From the NCBI GenBank assembly GCA_963793005.1, contig CAWBYP010000002.1, positions 1,736,001 through 1,800,000 of the forward strand: DNA of 64,000 bases, read 5' to 3'. Below the pieces are notes generated by a model. It was not told the DNA's origin, made no database searches, and saw nothing but the letters and a program-made list of their open reading frames with translations. Positions 27,456 to 36,923 of the stretch are shown here, piece after piece. Numbering within the stretch: position 1 is the stretch's first letter; every line of letters starts with the position of its first letter. The translations under genes were made by a program, and so were the position numbers. Origin of the DNA: RPQJ01 sp963793005 (GTDB taxonomy: Bacteria; Pseudomonadota; Gammaproteobacteria; Steroidobacterales; Steroidobacteraceae).

Positions 27456-29923
27456 TACATCACCGGCTTGATGCGCCAGATGCGTTCCGCGTATTCGCGG
27501 ATGCTGCGGTCGCTGGAGAATATTCCCATTCCCACGGTATTCAGCACGGCGCGGCGAATCCACTCCTCCGGCCGGAGGTAGAGTTCGTCCACCTCATCCT
27601 GCGCGGCGCAGTAGGCGTCGAAGTCCGCGAGGACGAAGAACGGCTCTCCTTCGCTGAGGACGCGATCCACGATCGGCTTGCCGTCGGCGAGGTTGCCCGG
27701 CGTGAAGAACCCGGCATCGATCATCGAGAGGGTTTTCTCGAGTTCCGGATTCGCGGCTGCTATTGCCGAAGGCGAATAGCCGCGTCTGCGGTGCTCTGCG
27801 ACCTCGTCGGCCGTCAGTCCGAAGATGAAAATATTGTCGGCGCCCACCTGCTCACGAATCTCGATGTTGGCACCGTCGAGCGTACCGATCGTGAGCGCGC
27901 CGTTCAGCGACAGCTTCATGTTGCCGGTGCCCGAGGCCTCCATGCCCGCCGTCGAGATCTGCTGCGAGAGATCCGCCGCCGGCATGATGCGCTGCGCGAG
28001 CGACACGTCGTAGTCGGGCAGGAATGCGACTTTGAGCTTGTCGCCGACGACGCGGTCGTTGTTCACGGCGCGCGCGACGTTGTTGATCAGCTTGATGATG
28101 CCCTTCGCCATCGTGTAGCCGGGCGCGGCCTTGCCGGCGAACACCACGGTGCGCGGCACGACGGGCAGGTCCGGGTTGGCGCGGATGCGGTTGTAGCGTG
28201 TCACCACGTAGAGCAGGTTCAGCAACTGCCGCTTGTACTCGTGGATGCGTTTCACCTGCACGTCGAACAGCGAGGCAGGGTCGACTTCGATTCCGATCCG
28301 CCGCTGGATCGTCTCGGCGAGACGGACCTTGTTCTCGGCCTTGATCTCGGCAAAGCGCCGGCAGAAGACCGGGTCGTCGGCCGCGAAACGCAGCCGCTCG
28401 AGTTCTTCGAGATCGTTTTCCCACGAGTTGCCGAGGCGCTCCGTGAGCAGCGCCGCAAGACCGGGGTTTGACTGCTTCAGCCAGCGCCGTACGGCGATAC
28501 CGTTGGTCACGTTGGTGAAGCGTCCGGGATACAGCTCTGCGTAGTCCCTGAATATGGTCTGCTGCATCAGCTCGGAGTGCAGCTTCGCCACGCCATTGAC
28601 GGTATGGCTCGCGACCACCGCAAGGTGCGACATCCGCACGGTCCGGCCATGGCCTTCGTCAATCAGCGACATGCGCTGGCGGCGGTCGTTGTCACCCGGA
28701 TGGCGCGCAGTAATCTCATCAAGCAGCGCGCGGTTCACCAGGTAGATGATCTGCAGGTGGCGCGGCAGGATGCGCTCGAAGAACGACACCGGCCACACTT
28801 CGAGCGCCTCGGGCAGCAGCGTGTGGTTGGTATAGGAAAACACGCGACGCGTCAGTTCCCAGGCACGCGCCCACTCCAGTTCGTGCTCGTCCACCAGCAG
28901 GCGCATCAGCTCCGGTATTGCGAGCGCGGGGTGGGTGTCGTTCAACTGGATCGCGACCGAGTCGGGCAACGACTCGAGCGGGCGACCCTCCGCGAGGTGT
29001 TGCGCCAGCATGTCCTGCAGGCTCGCGCTGACGAAGAAGTACTGCTGCTTGAAGCGCAGTTCCTTGCCCTGCGGCGTCGTGTCGTCCGGGTAGAGGATCC
29101 GCGAGACGTTCTTGGCTTCGACGTTCGCCGCCGAGGCTTCCGCGTGCCGGCCGGCGTTGAAGGTCTCGACGTCGAACGGCGCGATCGCGCGACCCGTCCA
29201 CAGCCGCAGGTGATTCACTGTCTGGCTGCGATTGCCCGGGATCAGCAGGTCGTAGCCCGCCGCCCAGATGTTGCTGGTATCGATCCAGCGGTAGCGTGTC
29301 TTGCCGAGCGGATCCTGTGTCGCGACGCAGCGGCCGCCGAAGCGGATCACGTAGCGCGCGTCGTCGCGCGGGATCTCCCAGGGATTGTGCTGCCGCAGCC
29401 AGCTCGACGCGCTTTCGCGCTGCCGTCCGTCCTCATCGATCGCCTGCGTGAAAATACCGTAGTCGTAGCGGATGCCGTAGCCGACGGCCGGGTACTGCAG
29501 CGTAGCCAGCGAATCGAGGAAGCAGGCGGCCAGCCGTCCCAGGCCGCCGTTGCCGAGGCCCGGGTCGATTTCCTCCTCGGCGACACGATCGAGGTCGAAA
29601 CCGAGTTCGGCGAGCGTGTCGCGCGCCTCGTTCACCAGTTCGCCGTCGAGTGCAGACAGTCCGTTCACCAGTGTCCGGCCCAGCAGGAATTCGACCGACA
29701 GGTAGCAGACGCGCTTGACGCCTGCCTGCGACACACGACGCTGCGTCGCGAGCCAGCGAACCGCGAGTTCCTCGCGCACGGCAAGCGAGAGCGCATCGTA
29801 GATATCGCGCTGCGTGGCGGTGTCGGGGTGCTTGCCCAGCGAGCGGGTCAGGCGGTCGAGCAGCACCACCCGGAGGGTGCCGGGGGCAAGGCTGATGCCG
29901 TTCAGCAGGGGGTTGCTTGTCAC
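27455..29923 (-). CDS. glgP: Glycogen/maltodextrin phosphorylase
   Basis: The 822-residue protein is a full-length GT35 phosphorylase starting at GTG 29923. The pyridoxal-phosphate Lys is in 'EASGTGNMKLSLNGALTIGTLDG', and other signatures are 'LGNGGLGRLAACFLDSLATL', 'AIQLNDTHPALAIPELMRLL', 'FTNVTNGIAVRRWL' and 'VFAGKAAPGYTMAKGIIKLIN'. It releases glucose-1-phosphate from glycogen. It is the first gene of the minus-strand glycogen cluster and is separated from glgB by the perfect palindrome. No Shine-Dalgarno is obvious before the GTG. Confidence 0.96.
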   Translation of the reverse strand: MTSNPLLNGISLAPGTLRVVLLDRLTRSLGKHPDTATQRDIYDALSLAVREELAVRWLATQRRVSQAGVKRVCYLSVEFLLGRTLVNGLSALDGELVNEARDTLAELGFDLDRVAEEEIDPGLGNGGLGRLAACFLDSLATLQYPAVGYGIRYDYGIFTQAIDEDGRQRESASSWLRQHNPWEIPRDDARYVIRFGGRCVATQDPLGKTRYRWIDTSNIWAAGYDLLIPGNRSQTVNHLRLWTGRAIAPFDVETFNAGRHAEASAANVEAKNVSRILYPDDTTPQGKELRFKQQYFFVSASLQDMLAQHLAEGRPLESLPDSVAIQLNDTHPALAIPELMRLLVDEHELEWARAWELTRRVFSYTNHTLLPEALEVWPVSFFERILPRHLQIIYLVNRALLDEITARHPGDNDRRQRMSLIDEGHGRTVRMSHLAVVASHTVNGVAKLHSELMQQTIFRDYAELYPGRFTNVTNGIAVRRWLKQSNPGLAALLTERLGNSWENDLEELERLRFAADDPVFCRRFAEIKAENKVRLAETIQRRIGIEVDPASLFDVQVKRIHEYKRQLLNLLYVVTRYNRIRANPDLPVVPRTVVFAGKAAPGYTMAKGIIKLINNVARAVNNDRVVGDKLKVAFLPDYDVSLAQRIMPAADLSQQISTAGMEASGTGNMKLSLNGALTIGTLDGANIEIREQVGADNIFIFGLTADEVAEHRRRGYSPSAIAAANPELEKTLSMIDAGFFTPGNLADGKPIVDRVLSEGEPFFVLADFDAYCAAQDEVDELYLRPEEWIRRAVLNTVGMGIFSSDRSIREYAERIWRIKPVM

Positions 29924-29962
29924 GCTGACGAAATACCGTTGCTCGGGTCCATGCCAACCCGG

Positions 29963-30562
29963 TCAGGGCACGGTCAGGGTCCGCTCGGATTCGATGCGCC
30001 AGGAATCGCCCTCGCGCACAAGCGTGAGTTCGCGGCGCACCTGCTCGTCGCCGAACACCTGGATGAAAGTGACGATCCTCCGGTTCGAGCCGTCCTTGGT
30101 AACCACGAGGTCCATCAGTGTCGGGGATGACGCAGGGCCGGTCGCGACCTGTTGCTCGCGCTCGGTGAGGAAAGCTGCCGAGCCGCCCTTGCCCGGAGCC
30201 TCGAATGACGGCGCATACGCCTGCATGACGACATCTGGCCGGCGTTGGGCCCAGGCGGCGCCCCAGTTGCGGACCACGTCCTCCGCCGAGCCCGGTTTCG
30301 ATGGCGGCTGGGCGAAGAACTGCGGCGGATAATCGAGGCAGCGCGGTTGAGGATCAAGCCTGTCAGGGTCAGGTGCTGCCGGCGGAATCACGACCGGGGC
30401 GATACGTTCACTGCCCAATACGCCCGGCGGAAGATTGAGCAGTGGACGCTCCTGCGCCTCCAGGTATTTGTCGCTGCCTCCACAGGAGCCCGTGCTCGCA
30501 CAGCCGGCGAGGACGAGCAGTGAGAGCGCGGGCAGGAAAAGCCGCAGCGGGGTTGGACGCAT
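29963..30562 (-). CDS. Lipoprotein with NTF2-like C-terminal domain
   Basis: The start is ATG 30562 ('MRPTPLRLFLPALSLLVLAGCA'), giving a clean lipoprotein signal with lipobox LAGC; longer frames to 30598 add non-signal residues. The mature 180 residues have a Pro-rich linker and a C-terminal ~100-residue segment ('DVVRNWGAAWAQRRPDVVMQAYAPSFEAPG', 'RRIVTFIQVFGDEQVRRELTLVREGDSWRIESER') that reads as an NTF2-like/Cds6-type domain. The Cds6-like association in cell-envelope proteins is known, but function here is unassigned. It lies 39 bp upstream of glgP on the same strand. Confidence 0.72.
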   Translation of the reverse strand: MRPTPLRLFLPALSLLVLAGCASTGSCGGSDKYLEAQERPLLNLPPGVLGSERIAPVVIPPAAPDPDRLDPQPRCLDYPPQFFAQPPSKPGSAEDVVRNWGAAWAQRRPDVVMQAYAPSFEAPGKGGSAAFLTEREQQVATGPASSPTLMDLVVTKDGSNRRIVTFIQVFGDEQVRRELTLVREGDSWRIESERTLTVP

Positions 30563-30649
30563 CAGTGCTACCGGAGGGACCATGCAGGAGGCGCGCATTG
30601 TACAGCCCCCGGCCCCCGGGTGCGGAACCCCGCTGGGCGGTCGCTGGCC

Positions 30650-31687
30650 CTACTCGAGCAGGTCACCCGGCGTCGGCGGCAGCCGCGGCATGGTCTCCTT
30701 CGGGAACTCGCCCGTCAGGCTCGCCAGGAATGCGGAAATCTCCGCTACACGGGCCTGCTGGAGGTCTACCCCGAGCTGCACCTTTGCCATCAGGCGGACG
30801 GCCTCGGGAATGGTCTTTACGCTGCCGTTGTGCAGGTAAGGAGCCGTGTATGGCAGGTTCCGAAGCTGCGGGACTCTCCACATGTGCTCGTCGGCCGGAT
30901 CCTTGGTGAAGTTGAACCTGCCCTTGTCGGCCAGCAGGTCATATTTCGCCACGTACTCGTTGTCGGTCAGCGTCGGGAACTTCTGCAGGAACGGCGTCCC
31001 CATCGGCAGCGGCGGCCCGGCAAATACGACCCCGGAGTGGCAGGCCTGGCAACCGGTCTCCGCGAAGGCCTTCATGCCGCGCTGCTGTTCGTCCGTAAGG
31101 GCCGACTTCTCGCCTCCGACGAAGCGGTCATATGGACTGCCCGGGGTGATCTGCGTCCGCTCGAACGCCGCGATGGCCATTGCGGCGTTATCGATCGTGA
31201 CCATGTCGCCCGGGCCGAAGGCAGCGTTGAAGTAGGTGGCGTAGCCCGGGATGTCCCGTATGCGGTCAACCGCGGAGCCCAGGTCCTTCATGCCCATTTC
31301 GACCGGGTTGACGATAGGCCCCTTGGCCTGTGCCTCGAGGGTCGGGGCACGTCCGTCCCAGAACTGCGAGGTGAGAAACGCGGCATTGAACACCGTGGGT
31401 GCATTGCGACCACCTTTCATGCCGTGCACGCCGATGCTGGTTGGCCGGTGGTCGTCCCCGCCCTCCATCAGGTTGTGGCAGGAAGCGCAGGAAATCGTCC
31501 CGGTCTCCGAGAAGCGCGGATCGTGGTACAGCATCCTGCCCAGGTCCACGCGCGCCACCGAGGTCGGGTTGTCCTCGGGTGCCGACGCCACTGCAGGCAG
31601 CGCCTCCCAGGTCTGTGCGGCCGTCGGGCCGCTGGCGAGTACAGCAACAACGCTGCCGAGCAGCAAGGATCGTAATGGCATAGACAT
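30650..31687 (-). CDS. Di-haem cytochrome c peroxidase (MauG/CcpA-like)
   Basis: The 345-residue protein starts at ATG 31687 with GGAGGG 7 nt upstream. It has a signal peptide (~1-24, '...AVLASGPTAAQ') and two CxxCH haem c sites: C67-H71 ('CASCHN') and a second near residue 215 ('CQACHS'). The interval contains 'GRMLYHDPRFSETGTI', 'NAPTVFNAAFLTSQFWDGRA', 'NPVEMG' and 'FAAFERTQITPGSPYDRFV'-like segments of the family, and the C-terminus has 'MWRVPQLRNLPYTAPYLHNGS'. Such periplasmic proteins reduce hydrogen peroxide using electrons from small cytochromes. The gene stands alone. Confidence 0.93.
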   Translation of the reverse strand: MSMPLRSLLLGSVVAVLASGPTAAQTWEALPAVASAPEDNPTSVARVDLGRMLYHDPRFSETGTISCASCHNLMEGGDDHRPTSIGVHGMKGGRNAPTVFNAAFLTSQFWDGRAPTLEAQAKGPIVNPVEMGMKDLGSAVDRIRDIPGYATYFNAAFGPGDMVTIDNAAMAIAAFERTQITPGSPYDRFVGGEKSALTDEQQRGMKAFAETGCQACHSGVVFAGPPLPMGTPFLQKFPTLTDNEYVAKYDLLADKGRFNFTKDPADEHMWRVPQLRNLPYTAPYLHNGSVKTIPEAVRLMAKVQLGVDLQQARVAEISAFLASLTGEFPKETMPRLPPTPGDLLE

Positions 31688-31780
31688 GGACAGCCCTCCG
31701 TGGATCGCTGTCCTTCCTGTATGGACCCCCTGATGCAATGCAGCAATTGTGTCTTGCCAAGATCAAGCCGTGGGAGATGC

Positions 31781-32401
31781 CTAGCCGCGACGCGAGCGCA
31801 GCACCTCGACCTGGTCCAGTTCCCACAGGTGCACCGGCGCGCCTCGCCGGACGAACATGCCCGAGCCGGCGTTGATGAAGTCGGCGGCAAGCCGCTTCCG
31901 ATACCACTGGCCGGGCCTCAGGTTGACGTTGCGATCAGTGGTCTGCTGGTCGCAGTGGAGTTCCCAGTCCTCGCTGGTCAGCACGCCGAAGTGCAGGACC
32001 CCGGCGCAGAGCCGGCCGAGGTTGCGGATGGCAGCCGCGGCCTCGCGCGCGGTCAGGTACTGGAGGACGTCGTAGCAGATCACGAGGTCGAAGGTCCGGC
32101 CCGGGTCGAATGTGGCGGCAGAGCCCTGCTCCCAGCCGTGGCGCTCGCAGAGATAGTTGCTGGCCTCCAGGCCCACGTACCGCGCGCGCGGGAACCGCTC
32201 CAGCAGTTGCCTGCGCATCAGCCCAAGCCCGCAGCCCACGTCCAGGATTGAACGAACCGGGAGTTCGCCGTGGCGCACAAAGGCCGCGACGTGCTCGGCC
32301 CGGCGCTTCATCTCTGCCCTGGTCACGACCCGGGTGCGCGGATTGAAGTAGTGACGACGGTAGAACCCGGGCCCGAATCGTTCGTCCTTTTCTTTTTTCA
32401 T
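31781..32401 (-). CDS. SAM-dependent methyltransferase
   Basis: The 206-residue protein starts at ATG 32401 ('MKKEKDERFGPGFYRRHYF'). It has motif I 'ILDVGCGLGLMRRQLLERF' (~53-71), the acidic strand-2 end in 'YVGLEASNYLCERHG', and 'FDLVICYDVLQYLTAREAAAAIRNLGRL'. The fold is class I; the substrate is not readable. The gene is divergent from lon and is preceded by the AT-rich spacer 32402-32624. Confidence 0.88.
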   Translation of the reverse strand: MKKEKDERFGPGFYRRHYFNPRTRVVTRAEMKRRAEHVAAFVRHGELPVRSILDVGCGLGLMRRQLLERFPRARYVGLEASNYLCERHGWEQGSAATFDPGRTFDLVICYDVLQYLTAREAAAAIRNLGRLCAGVLHFGVLTSEDWELHCDQQTTDRNVNLRPGQWYRKRLAADFINAGSGMFVRRGAPVHLWELDQVEVLRSRRG

Positions 32402-32624
32402 GAAAAAAGTTTATCTGAATTGAACCAACAGATTAACTATAGAAAGTTGCTATTTCATCAAATTGCTTTATGTAATCGATTGCCACGTCTGGCCGCGAGG
32501 CTGCACGAGGGCATGGCGATCGGCAGGTCGCGCGGCCCCTCCGCGCAAACCGTCGGCATTGAGACCGGCCACTCGCGCCCCAACTTCAGGACCATTGGCC
32601 GGATACCCCGGGGCGAGGCACACG
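32402..32624. promoter_or_regulatory. AT-rich divergent spacer between methyltransferase and lon
   Basis: The left ~80 bases (32402-32480) are far richer in A+T than the rest of the window, and the right part is normal. On the minus strand a TTGATG-like box is followed about 16 nt later by TAGTTA, a weak promoter for the methyltransferase. The lon promoter was not clear to me. No gene is present in this stretch. Confidence 0.4.
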
Positions 32625-35015
32625 ATGACCACGAACGACAGCGAGCAGACTTCAGCATCCACGGCTGTGGACACGAGCGCCGACGCGCCTGGTCTGCCCG
32701 AGGACATGCTGATCATCCTGCCGGTACGCAACCTCGTCCTGTTCCCGGGCGTGATGCTGCCGGTAGCGGTCAAGCGCGAGAAGACGGTCGCCGGCGCCGA
32801 GGAAGCCGCCCGCGCCGAGAGCAAGGTCGGGTTCCTGCTGCAGAAGGCCCCGGAAACCGATGACCCCGGGTTCGACGACTTGAACCGCATCGGCACCGTG
32901 GCGTCCGTGGTACGGCTGGTCACTACGCCGGACGGTACGCGCCATCTCGTCTGCCAGGGCGAACGGCGTTTCCGTGTGCTCGACCACGTCTCGGGCTTCC
33001 CATACCTGGTCGCGCGGGTCGAGTACCTGCCCGACACCGGGTCCCACCACCCCGAGGTGGAGGCGCGGACCCTGTACCTGAAGCAGAAGGCGGTCGAGGC
33101 GATCTCCCTGCTGCCCCAGGCGCCGGCCGAGCTGGCCAACGCCGTGCAGGCAATGGAGTCACCCTCCGCGCTCGCGGACATGATCGCGAGCTTCCTGGAC
33201 GTGGGCCCGGCACAGAAGCAGTCGCTGCTGGAGATCACCGACGTCCGTGACCGGCTGGAAGCCGTCTCCGACCACCTAACCCGGCGGGTCGAGGTGCTGA
33301 AGCTGTCACGCCAGATCGAGCAGCAGACCAAGGATGCGATCGACGACCGGCAGCGCGAGATGCTGCTCCGTGAGCAGATGCGCCAGATCCAGAAGGAGCT
33401 GGGCGACGGCGAAGGCGGCGACGTGGCCGAACTGGACGAGGCCATCACGAAAGCCGGCATGCCCCAGGAGATCGAGGAACACGCACGCAAGGAACTGAAG
33501 CGCCTCGAGCGCATGAACGAGGCGAGCGGCGAGTATTCAATGGCACGCACGTACCTCGACTCGCTGATCGCGATGCCGTGGTCGAAGCTCGACGAAGAGT
33601 CCATCGACATCCAGCGGGCGCGCGGCATCCTCGATGCCGACCACTACGGGCTCGACCGGATCAAGAAGCGCATCGTCGAATACCTGGCTGTACGGAAGTT
33701 GAATCCGCAGGGCCGCAGTCCGATCCTGTGCTTCGTGGGCCCGCCGGGCGTGGGCAAGACCTCGCTGGGCCAGAGCATCGCGCGGGCGCTGGGCCTCAAA
33801 TTCCAGCGCACCAGCCTGGGCGGCGTGCACGACGAGGCCGAGATTCGCGGCCACCGGCGCACCTACATCGGCGCGCTGCCGGGCAACATCGCACAGTCGC
33901 TCAAGAAGGCCGGCACGCGGAACCCCGTGCTGATGCTCGACGAGATCGACAAGCTTGGTCGTGGCATCCAGGGCGATCCAGCTTCCGCGTTGCTCGAGGT
34001 GCTGGATCCCGAACAGAACTCCACTTTCCGCGACAACTATCTCGGCGTGCCCTTCGACCTGTCGAAGGTGCTGTTCATTGCGACAGCGAACCAGCTCGAC
34101 ACGATCCCCGGGCCGCTGCGCGACCGCATGGAAATCATCGAGCTCACGGGCTACACCGAGGAAGAGAAGGTCGAGATCGCGCGCCGTTACCTGGTACGCC
34201 GCCAGCTCGAGGCCAATGGCCTGGCCGATGGACAGGCTGCGATCACGGACCAGGCGCTGTTGCGCATCGCGCGCGACTACACGCGGGAGGCCGGATGCCG
34301 CAGTCTCGAGCGGGAAATCGGCGCCGTGCTGCGCAATGTCGCCGTGAGGGTCGCCGAGGGCAAGGCCACGGCGGTAAAGATCGACGCGGCCGACGTCGCG
34401 GAGATCCTCGGCGCCCCGCGCTTCGAGAACGAGGTGGCGATGCGCGTCAGCCTGCCGGGCGTGGCGACGGGGCTCGCATGGACACCGGTCGGCGGCGACA
34501 TCCTGTTCATCGAGGCGACGCGCGTGCCGGGCAAGGGTGCGTTGATCCTCACCGGGCAGCTCGGCGACGTGATGAAGGAGAGTGCGCAGGCCGCGCTCAG
34601 CCTGGTGAAGTCGCAGTCCGAGGCGCTCGGGCTCGACCCCGCGCTATTCGAGAAAAGCGACATCCACGTGCATGTCCCGGCGGGCGCGATCCCGAAGGAC
34701 GGCCCAAGCGCCGGCGTGGCGATCTACACGGCGCTGGTCTCGCTGCTCACCAACCGCACCGTACGCAACGACGTCGCGATGACCGGTGAGATCAGCCTGC
34801 GCGGGCTCGTGCTGCCGGTCGGCGGCATCAAGGAGAAGACGGTCGCCGCGCACCGCGCCGGGATCCGCACCGTGCTGCTGCCGGCGCGCAACCGCAAGGA
34901 CCTCGAGGACATTCCCGATAGCGTCAAGCGGGACGTCGAGTTCGTGTGGCTGGAGCGCGTCGACGACGCGGTGGCCAACGCGATTGGCGGCGCGACGGTG
35001 AACAAGGCGGCCTGA
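32625..35015 (+). CDS. lon: ATP-dependent protease Lon
   Basis: The 796-residue protein, a usual length for LonA, starts at ATG 32625; the open frame before it is spacer. Order: N-terminal substrate-binding domain ('LPVRNLVLFPGVMLPVAVKREK'), coiled-coil middle, AAA+ module with Walker A 'GPPGVGKTSLG' and Walker B 'VLMLDEIDK', then the Ser-Lys protease domain with catalytic Ser in 'KDGPSAGVAIYTAL' and Lys in 'GIKEKTVAAHRAG'. It degrades misfolded and regulatory proteins in the cytoplasm. clpX/clpP and hupB, which often flank lon, are absent here. It converges with the TIR-TPR gene. Confidence 0.97.
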   Translation: MTTNDSEQTSASTAVDTSADAPGLPEDMLIILPVRNLVLFPGVMLPVAVKREKTVAGAEEAARAESKVGFLLQKAPETDDPGFDDLNRIGTVASVVRLVTTPDGTRHLVCQGERRFRVLDHVSGFPYLVARVEYLPDTGSHHPEVEARTLYLKQKAVEAISLLPQAPAELANAVQAMESPSALADMIASFLDVGPAQKQSLLEITDVRDRLEAVSDHLTRRVEVLKLSRQIEQQTKDAIDDRQREMLLREQMRQIQKELGDGEGGDVAELDEAITKAGMPQEIEEHARKELKRLERMNEASGEYSMARTYLDSLIAMPWSKLDEESIDIQRARGILDADHYGLDRIKKRIVEYLAVRKLNPQGRSPILCFVGPPGVGKTSLGQSIARALGLKFQRTSLGGVHDEAEIRGHRRTYIGALPGNIAQSLKKAGTRNPVLMLDEIDKLGRGIQGDPASALLEVLDPEQNSTFRDNYLGVPFDLSKVLFIATANQLDTIPGPLRDRMEIIELTGYTEEEKVEIARRYLVRRQLEANGLADGQAAITDQALLRIARDYTREAGCRSLEREIGAVLRNVAVRVAEGKATAVKIDAADVAEILGAPRFENEVAMRVSLPGVATGLAWTPVGGDILFIEATRVPGKGALILTGQLGDVMKESAQAALSLVKSQSEALGLDPALFEKSDIHVHVPAGAIPKDGPSAGVAIYTALVSLLTNRTVRNDVAMTGEISLRGLVLPVGGIKEKTVAAHRAGIRTVLLPARNRKDLEDIPDSVKRDVEFVWLERVDDAVANAIGGATVNKAA

Positions 35016-35084
35016 CGCCGAGGGCGGCTTCTGCGGTACACGGACGCGTGCCCCTCAGGGTGCCGCGCCCGATTTCGCACCGGG

Positions 35085-36851
35085 CTACGCGGCTGGTGCG
35101 GAGCCGCCGGCCGCGGCGATCCGCGCCTCGGCCTCGGTCATCATGGCCTTGAAACGCGGGTCGTCGCGCAAGGGGTCGAGATCTGGATCGGCCTTCGCAT
35201 GGTTCAGCAAGCCGATGGACATCCGCTTCGAAAGCGGACCAAGCAGCTCGATCGCCCCGTCGCAATCCCTGGCATAGGTCGCCAGGCCGCAGGCGAAGTT
35301 GTAGCGCATGTTCATGTTGTCCGGATCGATCATCAGGGCGCGCTTGATCCATTCCTTGGCACGTTCGGTCTCCCCGAGGAGTACCAGAGCCACCACGCCA
35401 AATCCCATCGCGGCTCCATTGTTCGGATCCTGCGCCAGGGTCTTTTCAGCCCTGGACAAGGTGGTCTTCGCCAGGCGCAGGGCAGCCTGGGAGTTCCCCA
35501 CCGAGGTGTAACAGGTGATCAGCATGGATGCTGAATTGACGTCCGTCTCCATGAGAGACGTTGCCTTCTCGAAATAGCGAATGGCGTCAGGGATTCTTTG
35601 CTGCCGGAATCTCACATAGGCGGCGGCTCTATTTACCTCGTAGGACTCAGCGTCAAGACGCAGGGCGATGTCGATCTCGGCGGACGCAGCATCGTAGCGA
35701 GCGGTTTCGGAAAAGATTCGTGCCCTGACGGCATGGGCCTCGGCAAGGTTCGCATCCAGCGCGAGGGCCCGCTCGGCGGCGAGAAGGCCGTCCTCGCCGC
35801 TTCTGCCATTGACGAACCGCAGGATCATCTGTCCCAGAGCCATCAGTGCCCAGGCACGCGCGTAGTTGGGATCGATTTCTACGGCACCGGTGCACAGGCG
35901 GATGATCGACTCGGCTCTTCGAGAATCGCCTTCCAGTCCGGTAACGTAGTACTGCCACGCCATCAGGAAGAGGTTGTACGCCTCGACATTATCCGTGCCG
36001 CGCCGCTCGATCGCCTTCCTCTCCTCGGGCAGCAGCTTCAGCTTGAGCGCCTTGACGATCGCTTCAGAAATTTCGTCCTGCAGCGCGAAGATATCGTTCA
36101 GGTCCCGGTCGTAGCGCTCGGCCCAGACGTGGTCGTTGCTCGAGCCTTTCACCAGCTGCGCAGTAATGCGCACCCGGCCTCCTGACTTTCGCACGCTGCC
36201 CTCGAGCACGTGGCTCACGTCGAGTTCACGCGCAACCTTCTGCACGTCGACGCTGCGGCCCTTGTACATGAAGGCGCTGTTGCGGGCGATGACCGAGAGC
36301 GCCGAGACCTTGCTCAGGTCCGTGATGATGTCCTCGGTGATTCCGTCACTGAAATACTCCTGCTCGGGATCACCGCTCATGTTGGCGAAAGGAAGCACGC
36401 AGATGCCAAGCCGCACGGCGGCGCCCGGCGGCGCGGCAAGGACCGTGCCGGTCGCCGGATGACCCGCCATCATGGCCGACATTGCGCGCAGCAGGGCCTG
36501 GAATGGCGGGCTCGCCGGATCCTCGCCCCAGGTGTCGAGGTCGGTCGTGTGGATTGCCCTCACGTCCATCGGCAAACGCGCATCGTCGAAGCGCACGGGC
36601 ACCAGCTTGCCGAGATCGGCCGCCTCGCGCGCCTCGCCGCGAACCCACCGTGAGCTCACCGAAGTCGGCGTCCAGACCACAAGCACGACTTTCGCCGCCT
36701 TCAGCTCGGCCTCGATGCGATCGTCAAACTCCTGGCCCGGTGAAATATCCGGGTCCCACCACACCGACCAGCCCTGCGCTTCGATTGCCGCGACCAGCGG
36801 AGCAACACGCAACTTGTCACTGCGGGCATAGGAAACAAACATGTCGGCCAT
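35085..36851 (-). CDS. TIR - TolB/FlgO-like - TPR protein (copy 1)
   Basis: The 588-residue protein starts at ATG 36851 ('MADMFVSYARSDKLRVAPL'). Residues 1-110 are a TIR domain of the bacterial TIR_2 type ('FVSYARSDK', 'WSVWWDPDISPGQEFDDRI', 'SRWVRGEAREAAD'). Glu73 in 'WVRGE' aligns, by my reading, with the SARM1 catalytic Glu of TIR NADases. Residues ~150-260 are a TolB/FlgO-like segment ('VLPFANMSGDPEQEYFSDGITEDIITDLSKVS', 'VLEGSVRKSGGRVRITAQLV', 'RYDRDLNDIFALQDEI'). Residues ~270-560 are TPR-like repeats. It has no membrane segment, so it is cytosolic. It is divergent from a winged-helix regulator that shares the TolB-like and TPR parts. Role in defence or signalling is inference. Confidence 0.88.
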   Translation of the reverse strand: MADMFVSYARSDKLRVAPLVAAIEAQGWSVWWDPDISPGQEFDDRIEAELKAAKVVLVVWTPTSVSSRWVRGEAREAADLGKLVPVRFDDARLPMDVRAIHTTDLDTWGEDPASPPFQALLRAMSAMMAGHPATGTVLAAPPGAAVRLGICVLPFANMSGDPEQEYFSDGITEDIITDLSKVSALSVIARNSAFMYKGRSVDVQKVARELDVSHVLEGSVRKSGGRVRITAQLVKGSSNDHVWAERYDRDLNDIFALQDEISEAIVKALKLKLLPEERKAIERRGTDNVEAYNLFLMAWQYYVTGLEGDSRRAESIIRLCTGAVEIDPNYARAWALMALGQMILRFVNGRSGEDGLLAAERALALDANLAEAHAVRARIFSETARYDAASAEIDIALRLDAESYEVNRAAAYVRFRQQRIPDAIRYFEKATSLMETDVNSASMLITCYTSVGNSQAALRLAKTTLSRAEKTLAQDPNNGAAMGFGVVALVLLGETERAKEWIKRALMIDPDNMNMRYNFACGLATYARDCDGAIELLGPLSKRMSIGLLNHAKADPDLDPLRDDPRFKAMMTEAEARIAAAGGSAPAA

Positions 36852-36901
36852 GAACTGGAACCTCGGCACTGCTGGCCACGGCGATGAGTCCGCGGGACGG
36901 C

Positions 36902-36911
36902 TAGCTTAACC
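36902..36911 (-). promoter_or_regulatory. Shared GGTTAAGCTA element upstream of TIR copy 1
   Basis: On the minus strand the sequence is GGTTAAGCTA, ending 50 nt before the ATG at 36851. The same 10-mer occurs 48 nt before the ATG of the other intact TIR gene (55013-55022), with a similar CCG/CCCGC flank. Position and match suggest a core promoter or factor-binding site; the 5' flanks otherwise differ. Confidence 0.45.
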
Positions 36912-36923
36912 TGTCGGGCGGTG

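Noticed and set aside
28577..30130. Long plus-strand frame opposite glgP
   Set aside because: Antisense to the phosphorylase; composition is typical of mirror frames.
35085..36851. Adenylate-cyclase annotation often given to TolB/TPR proteins of this type
   Set aside because: No class III cyclase motif is present; the N-terminus is a TIR domain.
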